A stretch of DNA of 64,000 bases from Tolumonas lignilytica. Lineage in GTDB: Bacteria > Pseudomonadota > Gammaproteobacteria > Enterobacterales > Aeromonadaceae. Below the pieces are notes generated by a model, which did not search any database, had not been told where the DNA came from, and saw only the letters and a list, made by a program, of their open reading frames with translations. The stretch covers positions 62,001-126,000 of the forward strand of contig NZ_AZUK01000002.1 in NCBI RefSeq assembly GCF_000527035.1, written 5' to 3'. The translations under genes were made by a program, and so were the position numbers. Positions 19,055 through 27,257 of the stretch are shown one piece after another (position 1 is the first letter of the stretch; every line of letters begins with the position of its first letter).

Positions 19055-19432
19055 GTGAACAAAACAAGTAAATACTCATGTTATTTCAATGCGAAAACGA
19101 TTGTGTTGTTGCTATCTGTATTGGGCATTTTATTTTTTATCGGAAATAGATTCATTTTCCCAACTTATACAAAACAGGTTTCCGTTTATTTTATAGATCA
19201 CGTCCCTAAACATACGAGACGAGGAGTAGGTGGTGTGCGAGAACTATCGTCGGCGTCATGGAGTGCTCACATCCTTGTTGATGGGAAAAATGTGGTTTGT
19301 GATATTCCAAGCTCGTTATATATGATGTTAAAAAACTCAACAGACAACGCACGATTTGCTGTACTGCATTATCGTCATGCTATTTTTTCAGATGCATTGG
19401 TTTGTGAGCGGTTAGATGCGCCCAATAATTAA
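19055..19432 (+). CDS. hypothetical single-pass membrane protein
   Basis: A 125-residue protein beginning at a GTG. One strong membrane helix covers residues about 15-35 (TIVLLLSVLGILFFIGNRFIF), with an outside soluble domain of about 90 residues containing two cysteines (VVCDIP and ALVCERL). It is divergent from the ArnT-like gene with 171 bp between them. I do not recognise the family. The GAGAGA upstream of the GTG is a moderate ribosome site. Confidence 0.55.
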   Translation: MNKTSKYSCYFNAKTIVLLLSVLGILFFIGNRFIFPTYTKQVSVYFIDHVPKHTRRGVGGVRELSSASWSAHILVDGKNVVCDIPSSLYMMLKNSTDNARFAVLHYRHAIFSDALVCERLDAPNN

Positions 19433-19647
19433 CAATAACGGGAAATAAAAAACACTCATCGTTTCGTGAATGGTGTGGTATTGCCAGTGATAAAAACGTA
19501 ACGCAAAAAGATGAATTCAAATATATGTTTCCCTTAGACCAATCTCTCTGTTATTTTCTGAATTGACGGTGCAGTCTGTTATTTTTTCCTACTATTGGAA
19601 TGATATTCACCCATTGGCTGCGTGATAAGAACAATAAAGGAGGTGCC

Positions 19648-19929
19648 ATGGGGCGACCGAAAATCCCTAGGAATATTTGTGGTAAACCCGCCGATAGTTG
19701 CTTTAAGCCGAACGGTATTCCAATGAGTGAACTAGAAAAAATCGATTTGGCACCAGACGAATTTGAGGCTCTGCGGCTAGTTGATTTACAAGGGATGCTT
19801 CAGCAGGATGCCGCTGTCGTAATGGGTGTTTCACGTCAAACGTTAGCTAATTTGGTCAAGGCAGCTCGTTGCAAAGTGGTTGATTGTCTGGTGCATGGCA
19901 AAGCACTGATCATGCATCAGCTAGACTAG
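19648..19929 (+). CDS. DUF134/UPF0251 helix-turn-helix protein
   Basis: A 93-residue protein with the family start MGRPKIPRNICGKPADSCFKPNG, containing conserved cysteines, followed by a sigma-70 region-4-like helix-turn-helix (LAPDEFEALRLVDLQGMLQQDAA, then GVSRQTLANLVKAARCKVVD). A near-perfect AAAGGAGGT ribosome site directly upstream fixes the start at 19648 over an ATG at 19600. Members are found next to NifX/NifB-like proteins in anaerobes and are thought to be regulators, possibly redox sensing through the cysteines (inference). It likely controls the following three genes. Confidence 0.85.
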   Translation: MGRPKIPRNICGKPADSCFKPNGIPMSELEKIDLAPDEFEALRLVDLQGMLQQDAAVVMGVSRQTLANLVKAARCKVVDCLVHGKALIMHQLD

Positions 19930-20084
19930 TTCATGTAAACGTCGTGTATGAGTCATCCTGAGTGGACTGCATTCAGGTTTCGTCAGGCGAGCACCTTCTT
20001 TTTCCAAAAAAATCCTCTTATCGAAACACCTGTTCGAACTGAACAAGTGGCAAAGATGTTCATCTTAAATTTAGAGTTAATATT

Positions 20085-20123
20085 GCATATGCTAATTAAT
20101 GCCACTATATTTGGCATATGCCA
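20085..20123. promoter_or_regulatory. pair of palindromes upstream of the NifX-like gene
   Basis: GCATATGC at 20085-20092 and the 12-bp palindrome TGGCATATGCCA at 20112-20123 share the same core, with centres 29 bp apart. They lie in the 358-bp gap between the DUF134 gene and the NifX-like gene, where no convincing gene is seen. They may be an operator for the DUF134 protein; this is a guess from position and symmetry. Confidence 0.3.
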
Positions 20124-20287
20124 TTTATTATTGTTCCTGATTTTCAGGATGTGAATGTTTGAAAGGCAATGTCGCATCATGGAGCAGCAATAATTGGCTG
20201 CATCTGGTCACACTCGTTACTGTAATTTGCAGGAAGTTATCAGGTACGGGCAGACCACTCGGTTTTTTGATATAGGAGTCACGTCTG

Positions 20288-20824
20288 ATGATTACTGCTA
20301 TTCCCATGAATGAAGATCGCATCGCCAATCATTTTTCTAAGGCTGATCACTTTGTTTTTGTTAATGAAAATGGTGATGTTTTATCCCGTATGGTCAATCC
20401 GGCTTTGAATGCAAATTGTTCAGGAAAGAATGCGTTACTGACCCTGTTACAGGCTGAAAATACGCAACAGATCTTCGTACGTAATATCGGCGAGCGGATT
20501 TTGGGCAAGTTGTTAGAAAACCAGTTTGCGGTATTTCAGGTCAACAGTAACCGTCAGAACATCAGTGAACTGGTGACTGCCGATACGAATAACTTTATGC
20601 AAATGACCAGCCCGTCACAGGGGCGTCCATCTACGAACTATGAAGCCAAACATGCAAACGGTGGTTGTGGCTGTGAACATGATGGGCATGAAAAGCAGCA
20701 CGCGTGTTGTGGCAGTAAAGACCCTTCACAGGAACAAGTTCATCAGCATGGTGCAGGACGCTGTTGTCAAAAGACAGATAAACAAACTACAGATCATCAT
20801 GGCAAAGGGCGTTGCTGTCATTGA
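20288..20824 (+). CDS. NifX/NifB-type (FeMo-cofactor-binding fold) protein with Cys/His-rich tail
   Basis: A 178-residue protein. Residues 1-110 match the dinitrogenase iron-molybdenum cofactor fold (MITAIPMNEDRIANHFSKADHFVF; a later GKNALLTLLQAENTQQIFVRNIGERILGKL). From about residue 120 the tail is unusually rich in Cys and His (GGCGCEHDGHEKQHACCG, AGRCCQ, GRCCH) and looks like a metal or Fe-S cluster binding region. No nif genes are near, so this is one of the many NifX-like proteins outside nitrogen fixation, probably handling a metal cluster. It belongs with the DUF134 regulator and the two genes behind it. Confidence 0.8.
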   Translation: MITAIPMNEDRIANHFSKADHFVFVNENGDVLSRMVNPALNANCSGKNALLTLLQAENTQQIFVRNIGERILGKLLENQFAVFQVNSNRQNISELVTADTNNFMQMTSPSQGRPSTNYEAKHANGGCGCEHDGHEKQHACCGSKDPSQEQVHQHGAGRCCQKTDKQTTDHHGKGRCCH

Positions 20825-20869
20825 TAAGGTTTGAATTTAATTATTTCTGTTTATAAACAAGGAGTCATC

Positions 20870-21223
20870 ATGGCAAAAAGCTACAAAGAAATTAATCAGG
20901 ATCAACGTCAGTTTGGTTCGGCATACCGCAAAGCCAGCCCGGAAACCATGAACGCATTTCTGGCTTTACACAAAGCGGCCATGCTCGAAGGAGCTGTCAG
21001 TATTAAACATAAAGAGCTGATTGCCACAGGGATAGCCATTGCAGCCCGTTGTGATGGTTGTATTGCTGCACATGTTGCTGCAGCATTGAAAGCGGGTGCT
21101 ACCAAGCAGGAACTTATTGAGACCATCGATGTCGCGATATTGATGGGTGGTGGTCCAGCAGTGATTTATGGCACACAGGCATTGGCAGCCGTCGAAGAGT
21201 TATCTGCTGAATTGAATCAATGA
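20870..21223 (+). CDS. AhpD-like/carboxymuconolactone-decarboxylase-family protein
   Basis: A 117-residue protein. The active-site helix reads ELIATGIAIAARCDGCIAAHVAAALKAGA: a CXXC (CDGC) followed by His two residues on, the peroxidase/disulfide-reductase signature of small AhpD-like CMD proteins. The ATG at 20870 has a strong AAGGAG ribosome site; an upstream in-frame ATG at 20831 lacks one. It probably works in thiol-linked redox chemistry. It lies 45 bp behind the NifX-like gene in the same operon. Confidence 0.85.
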   Translation: MAKSYKEINQDQRQFGSAYRKASPETMNAFLALHKAAMLEGAVSIKHKELIATGIAIAARCDGCIAAHVAAALKAGATKQELIETIDVAILMGGGPAVIYGTQALAAVEELSAELNQ

Positions 21224-21275
21224 CCGCAGAATTGAATGTCCGTTTCTATATGCCTTTGTTCGTGGGTGATCCAGC

Positions 21276-22118
21276 GTGAGTTGCCGGTTTGAGCTAACTG
21301 TTATTTGCGACAATCAGGCCGAGGATGATTTACTTTCCGAGCATGGTCTCTCATTTCGGATCCGTGCGGACGGACATTTGATTTTGTTCGATACCGGCAG
21401 TGGTGAGACACTGCTACCTAATGCAGCGAAACTGAAGGTCGACCTGACAGAGCTCTCTCATCTGATATTAAGTCACGGGCATTACGATCATACCGGTGGG
21501 GTTGCTCAGATTCTCGCAGCCAATAAACATTGTTCGGTGATTGCACATCCATGTGTTCTTTCTGAGCGCTATAGTCGTCATGCTGAACGCCCTGTTAAAC
21601 GGATCGGTATGCCTGTTGCTGCGCAGGCAGCCTTGCAGCAGTTGGATTCAGTTCAGTTACACTGTAGCGCAGCCGTTTCATTTATCAGTGACAACATCGG
21701 TATCACCGGATTTGTGCCTCGCACTCATACCTTTGAAGATACCGGCGGACCATTTTATCTTGATGAAGCAGGACTGTACGCTGATCTAATCCCTGATGAT
21801 CAGGCGTTATGGATAAATACCCCGCAAGGCATTGTGATTATCTTAGGCTGTTGTCATTCTGGATTGCTCAATACAGTTGAGTATATTCGTCAATTGAATG
21901 AGGGGGCTCGTATCGCTGGAATTATCGGTGGGTTGCATCTGCTGCATGCGTCTTCAGAGAGGCTTGAACAGTCGGTTACCTATTTGAAAAAGCTCAGGCC
22001 ACAGTTCATCTATGCCGGGCATTGCACTGGTGACGACGTTATCGTCATGTTGCGCGAAAATTTGCGGGAGACAGCTGTTGGTCAATTCCGCGCAGGTATG
22101 CGGATAGGCACTGAATAA
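21276..22118 (+). CDS. metallo-beta-lactamase-fold hydrolase
   Basis: A 280-residue protein starting at a GTG. The metal-binding motif LSHGHYDHTGG is at about residues 68-78; further ligands are HTF (about 157), GCCHSGLLN (about 191) and the final GHCTGDD (about 249). The shape, with an N-terminal CDNQAEDD and a FDTGSG motif, matches MBL enzymes similar to the dihydropterin-linked hydrolase family. Substrate unknown. Position at the end of the DUF134-NifX-AhpD cluster suggests a shared redox or metal role (inference). Confidence 0.8.
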   Translation: MSCRFELTVICDNQAEDDLLSEHGLSFRIRADGHLILFDTGSGETLLPNAAKLKVDLTELSHLILSHGHYDHTGGVAQILAANKHCSVIAHPCVLSERYSRHAERPVKRIGMPVAAQAALQQLDSVQLHCSAAVSFISDNIGITGFVPRTHTFEDTGGPFYLDEAGLYADLIPDDQALWINTPQGIVIILGCCHSGLLNTVEYIRQLNEGARIAGIIGGLHLLHASSERLEQSVTYLKKLRPQFIYAGHCTGDDVIVMLRENLRETAVGQFRAGMRIGTE

Positions 22119-22218
22119 AACGGTTTATCAATTAAACAGGAATACAAAATATGTTCAGAGCATTTATATTACTGAGTGCTTTCATGTGCAGTTAGTACCA
22201 GCGAGTGGCTAATAGATG

Positions 22219-22920
22219 TCAGCACAGGTGCTGCATTTGCACTAATTTATCCGTAATAAAATGCTTGCGATTCACCATTTTAATAGCCAGCTTTTCGCTA
22301 CCATCATTTAGTAGAATAGTGTTTATGATGGCCTCGTCAGCGATCCTACTGACACGGGCCAAAGCATCAATTAACTGTAATTCACTCATTGAACCAAACA
22401 GTTCATATGCATGACGGTTATCTTGCTGGGTTCTTAAGGTATCAATTTCATTGACGTCATCACTAAATGCTTTGTCTTTGGGATCGCCACAGGCTCTAAA
22501 TAGCAAAGCACCACCAATATCGATGGTGAGAACTTGCCCATTCAATACCCCCTGATTATCACCGTGCAATCCAAGTGCATCCCAATTGGCTGTCCACGCA
22601 TGAACTGCAAACCATTGCTGGGCTTGTCGGCGCTCATCTTCAGAAAATTGAGCAAGGTTTTGTTTATCTAATTTTTCCCAGAGGGTCGCGATTTGGTTCG
22701 GTTCAACAGTAGGGATATAGGTAAGGGTTGGCGCACCAGCGAGCTGATAAAGCTTTGCCGCAATCCATTCATTCTTAGCAAGCATGGGCGATTCCAACTC
22801 TTTCACATAATAACGTTGTCCATTATCGTCTTCAAAAATACCGGCAAAATTACTACCAAGTTGGCCGCCGACCCGTGTCATGAGTGAAGTATCGATCGGT
22901 TGCGAAATCGGGTTATTCAT
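22219..22920 (-). CDS. putative kinase-fold protein paired with phosphatase
   Basis: About 233 residues when started at the ATG at 22920, which overlaps the phosphatase gene by 8 bp; a start further upstream at 22980 would overlap it more. The N-terminal part GGQLGSNFAGIFEDDNGQRYYVKE resembles a glycine-rich loop plus conserved lysine. HGDNQGVLNGQVLTIDIGGALLF near residue 145 resembles the catalytic HxDxxxxN and DxG-like metal-binding parts of HipA/aminoglycoside-kinase-like folds. These are weak, visual similarities. Coupling to a phosphatase hints at a phosphorylation switch (inference). Confidence 0.5.
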   Translation of the reverse strand: MNNPISQPIDTSLMTRVGGQLGSNFAGIFEDDNGQRYYVKELESPMLAKNEWIAAKLYQLAGAPTLTYIPTVEPNQIATLWEKLDKQNLAQFSEDERRQAQQWFAVHAWTANWDALGLHGDNQGVLNGQVLTIDIGGALLFRACGDPKDKAFSDDVNEIDTLRTQQDNRHAYELFGSMSELQLIDALARVSRIADEAIINTILLNDGSEKLAIKMVNRKHFITDKLVQMQHLC

Positions 22921-23473
22921 CCATGATCGCCTTCGTTGATCGCACCAGAGAAAGTTGTCCCGGCGTTTCAATAGCACCATGTCGGCGATGTCTCACCAGG
23001 CGAATAGCTTCTACAGGTTCCATGCCTAATTCCACTAAAAGACGACTCGCGATCATACCCGCCCGGCCTAAACCACCTTTACAGTGCACCAGTATATTTT
23101 CTTTGGCTCGTAACCGATTTCGAATAATTTTACCTTCTTCCAGCCAACGAACCTCAAATTGCTGATCGGGCACAGAAAAGTCTTTGATAGGGAGATGGAT
23201 CCAATGAATACCACGTTTAGTCACTTCTTGTCCTAATTCAGTGACTTTTAACGCACGCAGCTCATCAGACTCCATTAAAGTTAAAACAATACGGGCATTC
23301 CAGGCTTCAATAATATCTAAATCTGCCTGGAGGTCTCTTTCCCAGATACCGGTTACTGCATATCGATCGTATTTACCTGGACAAAAGGTGATCCCGATAA
23401 AGCCAAAACTTTCATTGGCTCGTACTTCTGCAATTTTCAGAGGATGTGTATGGCTGGTTCTTATTAACGTCAT
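22913..23473 (-). CDS. dual-specificity/tyrosine protein phosphatase
   Basis: A 186-residue cytoplasmic protein. The phosphatase signature CX5R is seen in ILVHCKGGLGRAGMIASRLL (about residues 128-147), preceded by an IHLPIKDFSVPDQQFE segment that carries the general-acid Asp. The arrangement is close to the CDKN3-like dual-specificity phosphatase family, which is found in scattered bacteria. The stop codon lies inside the start of the kinase-like gene, so the two are coupled. The substrate is unknown; the partner gene product is an obvious candidate. Confidence 0.8.
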   Translation of the reverse strand: MTLIRTSHTHPLKIAEVRANESFGFIGITFCPGKYDRYAVTGIWERDLQADLDIIEAWNARIVLTLMESDELRALKVTELGQEVTKRGIHWIHLPIKDFSVPDQQFEVRWLEEGKIIRNRLRAKENILVHCKGGLGRAGMIASRLLVELGMEPVEAIRLVRHRRHGAIETPGQLSLVRSTKAIMDE

Positions 23474-23651
23474 TGCATTCCTTTCCCAATAAATAAGAAC
23501 GTTTATAGCAGACTAAAGAAACCCCATGTCTTGGCGTTGATACTGGTCAACTCTCTGGATAATTTAGATGAATAAATGTCAAAAATAGAGGACAGAAATT
23601 GGTGAGGAATGAGATTTGGAGTTCACCTAACGCAAAGGCGCCATAAACAAA

Positions 23652-23677
23652 AAGAGCACTGATTTCTCAGTGCTCTT
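23652..23677 (-). terminator. strong terminator behind the tRNA-like remnant
   Basis: On the minus strand AAGAGCACTGA (23677-23667) pairs with TCAGTGCTCTT (23662-23652) around a 4-nt loop and is followed by TTTG. It sits 12 bases beyond a tRNA-Ser-like 3' end read on the same strand, the arrangement expected at the end of a tRNA gene. Confidence 0.7.
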
Positions 23678-23689
23678 CTCGCTAGAAGA

Positions 23690-23715
23690 TGGCGGTGAGT
23701 GAGAGATTCGAATGC
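23690..23715 (-). other. tRNA-Ser-like 3' end remnant (possible attachment site)
   Basis: Read on the minus strand the 26 bases go GCATTCGAATCT, then CTCACTCACCGCCA. This resembles the T-loop (TTCGAATC) and acceptor end of serine tRNAs with a GCCA end, though the T-arm stem pairs poorly. Nothing upstream on that strand (23716-23900) folds as the rest of a tRNA. The terminator beyond it fits a tRNA end. Such 3' copies are typically left when an island integrates into a tRNA gene. The rest of 23474-24091 (about 600 bp) shows no supported gene. Confidence 0.45.
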
Positions 23716-24091
23716 TCAAAACCACTATACAATCTGTGATAAATCAATTGGTTATCTAAATATTCTTGCAATTTCATTACAAATTGACACAGCCAATTGC
23801 AATGACCCAATAGAGAAAAGATAGCACAATATAGTTGAAACCAGGTATCTGTTTTCATCGTTCGCATAGATAAAACTATGCAAGAACATGATGTAATTAA
23901 ACAACAATGCCGAGTTGGCGACTGTAGCTAATGAAGTGTAAATTTACCTCTATTTTGCCGCAAAAAATTAGTTATAGCACGGTGTCTGAAACAGTACTTT
24001 CTGCATATCAATAACAATCAATACATCCACAGTGATTACCCTATTAATGCAAATAGGACAGTTCAGAAATACGGAATTTGTATTATGCCAT

Positions 24092-24556
24092 TCAATCAAA
24101 TGCGCGGGAGAGGGTTGCCGGATTACCAAGATAGGTACCTGGAGTGCTGATATCTTTTGTTACCACGGCGCCAGCACCAATAACCGCACCAGAACAGATC
24201 TTGACAGGTAATATAGTCACATTGGAACCAATCGTAACATTATTTGCGATATTCGTTTTTCCCCAAGATTGTGGATCCGGATTGGGGATGCCAGTTTTGA
24301 ATAAATCATTGGCAAACATGACACCATGTCCTATGAAACAATCATCACCGATCGTGACAAATTCGCAGATAAACGTATGCGATTGCACTTTGGTTCGTTT
24401 ACCAATAACGACGTTTTTCTGGATCTCAACAAAAGGGCCAATAAAAGCATCATCATCAATTTGACTGCCATACAAATTCACTGGCTCGATAATGGTGACA
24501 TTATGACCAAACTGCATGTTGTGAATACCGGATCGGCGTATTACAGGTTTTGCCAT
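24092..24556 (-). CDS. left-handed beta-helix (hexapeptide repeat) acyltransferase
   Basis: A 154-residue protein made almost wholly of hexapeptide repeats, for example FIGPFVEIQKNVVIGKRTKV, FVTIGDDCFIGHGVMF and NVTIGSNVTILPVKICSGAVIGAGAVVTKD. This forms the left-handed beta-helix of the WbbJ/maltose-acetyltransferase superfamily, which works as a trimer with acetyl-CoA. The product is typically an acetylated sugar for surface polysaccharide, but no polysaccharide cluster lies here. It may share a transcript with the Nudix gene 50 bp upstream. Confidence 0.8.
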   Translation of the reverse strand: MAKPVIRRSGIHNMQFGHNVTIIEPVNLYGSQIDDDAFIGPFVEIQKNVVIGKRTKVQSHTFICEFVTIGDDCFIGHGVMFANDLFKTGIPNPDPQSWGKTNIANNVTIGSNVTILPVKICSGAVIGAGAVVTKDISTPGTYLGNPATLSRAFD

Positions 24557-24606
24557 TTTATGACTCCGTTGCAGTGTTCCATCTTATTGAGTTCCGGATT
24601 GTTATT

Positions 24607-25344
24607 TTAAGTTTGAGCAAAAAAGGTTTCCTGTTTCTTATGTGGACCGTCATTACCGTCTAGTTTCATAAGTGCTAACCCTGACGATTGGACTAATGAT
24701 GCAATCATCTGTCGATTGAAGAGGGCATTTCTTTCGTCATTGATATACTCGGAAATGGATACCCATTTTGCATCCTCGATTTCATCTGTATCTTGAATAC
24801 AAATGCGTTCGGATAGCGGCGTTAATCGACACACAAAATACAGATTGGATTTTCCAAACTGGAATGGATGTTTGGTGGTAAAGCCGACTATCGATTCAAA
24901 CGTTGCTTCAATCCCCGTTTCTTCCAATACCTCTCGGACTATGGCTGATCCAATGCGTTCGCCCAGTTCGATATGGCCGCCCGGCAATTTATAACCATTC
25001 ATGCCGTGTTCTTTGATCACTAAGATCTGCTGGTGTGGATTGCACACGATCGCACCAGCTCCCAAGGTATGTGTCGGGATAAAAGGAACAAATGTGGTTG
25101 AAGGGGCCTTACGGATCAGTGTTAATTCCGATTCTAGGCAATTATGAAAGACAAAACCCAGATCAGTAGCGGGTTTGATCAAATGTGATTTATCAATTGG
25201 TAGCGTTAACCAGATCAGGTTTTTATTTTCAGTGACAGCAAAGTGTATGATTTCTGATAGGTGTTTATGAAATTGATCAGCGCTGTCAGGAATAGAAAGT
25301 GGGTCGACAATAACACCATTAAATTTATCTAGCTCAAATTTCAC
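24607..25344 (-). CDS. NUDT6-like Nudix hydrolase with pre-Nudix domain
   Basis: A 245-residue protein. Residues 1-85 form the pre-Nudix region (ENKNLIWLTLPIDKSHLIKPATDLGF), related to acetyltransferase folds. The Nudix box is complete: GGHIELGERIGSAIVREVLEETGI, shown here as GGHIEL and REVLEETG, at about residues 122-145. Such enzymes hydrolyse nucleoside diphosphate derivatives. It is followed by the acyltransferase gene on the same strand. Confidence 0.8.
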   Translation of the reverse strand: MKFELDKFNGVIVDPLSIPDSADQFHKHLSEIIHFAVTENKNLIWLTLPIDKSHLIKPATDLGFVFHNCLESELTLIRKAPSTTFVPFIPTHTLGAGAIVCNPHQQILVIKEHGMNGYKLPGGHIELGERIGSAIVREVLEETGIEATFESIVGFTTKHPFQFGKSNLYFVCRLTPLSERICIQDTDEIEDAKWVSISEYINDERNALFNRQMIASLVQSSGLALMKLDGNDGPHKKQETFFAQT

Positions 25345-25397
25345 AGCAGGGCCCTTCTGAGTATCTAAAGTAAAAGAGTTAAAAATGAAGGCGGATT

Positions 25398-25832
25398 TTA
25401 CTCATTACTGATGATGTATCTCTGCGCGACAGCATTTGCTTCATTTTCGAAGATTGCCATCGCAGTAGTCATGGGTTTAAAGCCTAATTTTTGGTAAAAA
25501 GGTTCTTTACCAGGAACGGCATAGAGGATGATTTTTTTGTGGCCTGCGGATAAATTGATCAATCGTGAGACGATCTCTTTGCCGATGTGTAACCCTTGAT
25601 ATTCGGGTAAAACTGCGACATCGCAGATATAAGAACAGTCAACACCATCCGCTAAAGCGCGTCCCGCAGCCACTAAATTATTTGCATCATAAACAAAACA
25701 TTTAAACATACTGTTGTTGAATGCGATTTTTAAACCATCCGCGGTTTTGTTACCCAGAGGTGCGGCATGGTACATGGCAGCCAGCGCGTGCCAGTCCAGA
25801 TCATCAGATACGAAACGCCATCTTAATTCCAT
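25398..25832 (-). CDS. GNAT-family N-acetyltransferase
   Basis: A 144-residue protein. Motif A of the GNAT fold is seen in ICDVAVLPEYQGLHIGKEIV (about residues 69-88), which holds the acetyl-CoA pyrophosphate loop QGLHIG, and motif B in FYQKLGFKPMTTAMAIF. The size and short N-terminus match small YhbS/ArgA-like GNATs acting on amines of unknown identity. It stands alone on the minus strand between two genes of the same strand. Confidence 0.8.
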   Translation of the reverse strand: MELRWRFVSDDLDWHALAAMYHAAPLGNKTADGLKIAFNNSMFKCFVYDANNLVAAGRALADGVDCSYICDVAVLPEYQGLHIGKEIVSRLINLSAGHKKIILYAVPGKEPFYQKLGFKPMTTAMAIFENEANAVAQRYIISNE

Positions 25833-25912
25833 TTAATTGTCCCAGTCCAAATGATAACGATCACCATAAAATGGATGTAAGAATATTGGTGTGTCGTGAG
25901 GGGTCTGACATC

Positions 25913-26155
25913 TCATTGGAGTGATACAACGATAACTTTTTCAACGCCATGTTCTTTCACCCGCAACGTCGATGAATAGATCTGGTGGCTTTTGTTTGCC
26001 TGAATAATAGCGGATAAATCGATCCCTTTATCTGCTAATGCAGACAGCACCGTTGTAGGCATAAGTTTCTTTGCTGCCCGGACAACGAAGAAAGGAATGT
26101 TGATTGTGACGTTGGATTGCCCATTGATGAATTTTTCAATCACAAGCGTGCTCAT
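25913..26155 (-). CDS. hypothetical 80-residue protein
   Basis: An 80-residue ORF of alternating polar and hydrophobic residues: a start LVIEKFINGQSNVTINIPFFVV, a central helix LSALADKGIDLSAIIQ and an end strand VEKVIVVSL. The pattern suggests a small folded cytoplasmic protein. I do not recognise a family. It has normal codon use and no overlap with another gene, which supports it as real. Confidence 0.5.
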   Translation of the reverse strand: MSTLVIEKFINGQSNVTINIPFFVVRAAKKLMPTTVLSALADKGIDLSAIIQANKSHQIYSSTLRVKEHGVEKVIVVSLQ

Positions 26156-26376
26156 TTATACCTCAGCGAATTATTGATCCACAAAAAACTATTCCGCCAC
26201 GATCGCATTATGATGCCGAATGGCTTTTTTGTTAGCAAATGAAACCTGATACTTCACAGCTACGTATTTTGGAGGGTATCAGGAAGCTGTAAACAAAGTT
26301 GAGTCACATGAGTTTGCTTTTGTAAAATTTAAGCCTATAAATGTTAGCGTTCAATGATCAAATAATTGGAAGAATA

Positions 26377-26685
26377 ATGAAAAAAATTGGGTTATTACTG
26401 GTCGGTGTATTGCTTTCAACATCAGTGCTAGCAGAAGGAGCAATGCGCTGTGGTAGTTCAATCATTTCGGTTGGGGATACCAAATCAGAAATGCTAATGA
26501 AATGTGGAACACCGATAAGCTCAGATGTGAAAACGACAGTCACAAAGAATGAAAATGGGTCAAAATCAGTCATTCAAACGGGCGAAATTTTCACTATGGA
26601 TATGGGAAAAGATAAATTCATGGCGCTGGTAACAGTCGAAAATGGCGTGATCACGCACATTGAAGATGGCCCACGTCACGAATAA
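26377..26685 (+). CDS. DUF2845-like secreted small protein
   Basis: A 102-residue protein. A signal peptide KKIGLLLVGVLLSTSVLAEG ends near residue 20. The mature part begins MRCGSSIISVGDTKSEMLMKCG, a pair of cysteines and a VGD motif typical of the DUF2845 family of periplasmic proteins, which resemble BamE-like lipoproteins. The start at 26377 has GGAAG upstream; an in-frame ATG at 26341 would put charged residues before the signal. Function unknown. Confidence 0.75.
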   Translation: MKKIGLLLVGVLLSTSVLAEGAMRCGSSIISVGDTKSEMLMKCGTPISSDVKTTVTKNENGSKSVIQTGEIFTMDMGKDKFMALVTVENGVITHIEDGPRHE

Positions 26686-27257
26686 TCAAAACAACACTGG
26701 CTGGGTCAGTTCTTAGTCAGAATTCATTTGAACTACGTTTTGCACCACAATCTTTCTGCCATATAATGCTTTTGGACAAAAATGAGTTGGCAGCTTTCCC
26801 AAAATTCAAGAGATTGGATTAGATTTTATTATGCGAACAGGAAGTACTAAGTATCTGGGATTTTCGATTGTAGCTTCTATAAGCAGCAACTTAACAGAGC
26901 AAAAACGTTGTTCTATAAAATCGCTGCGTAAGATAACACTGTGCCAATGGTAGAGGTTTGTAGCGCTTAGTTTAGGAGCATCACCAAAAACTGCTCATTA
27001 TGTTATCTTTGATAGGACTCTTTCTGTATTAATAAGCACTGTTTTCAATAAGATATAATAAGCTGTGCTATTATGGTTGCATGTTTTTATCGGGTTTTAA
27101 TCTATTGGTTTCTTGATAAGTGCGATTTGTCCCCTATTCCCAACACTAGCTTCTCTCGATGTATACAGCAGCCGTTAACTAAGTAGATTTGTGCCGTTCT
27201 TCATCTTTGTTTTCACATCTCTGCGTGTTTCGTGCGTTCAAATTTTTTTGGTGATAT
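26686..27257. other. AT-rich non-coding stretch at the island border
   Basis: No gene is supported in these 572 bases. Base composition and codon use change here from the metabolic part to the AT-rich accessory part. The last 200 bases contain AT-rich promoter-like runs for the operon that starts at 27258, but no clear operator. Confidence 0.4.

Noticed and set aside
19948-20154. 68-codon ORF between the DUF134 and NifX-like genes
   Set aside because: No ribosome site, and it covers a stretch with palindromes that looks regulatory.
22151-22195. 14-codon ORF with a signal-like start behind the MBL gene
   Set aside because: Too short and ends at once; may be the start of a lost secreted protein but cannot be supported.
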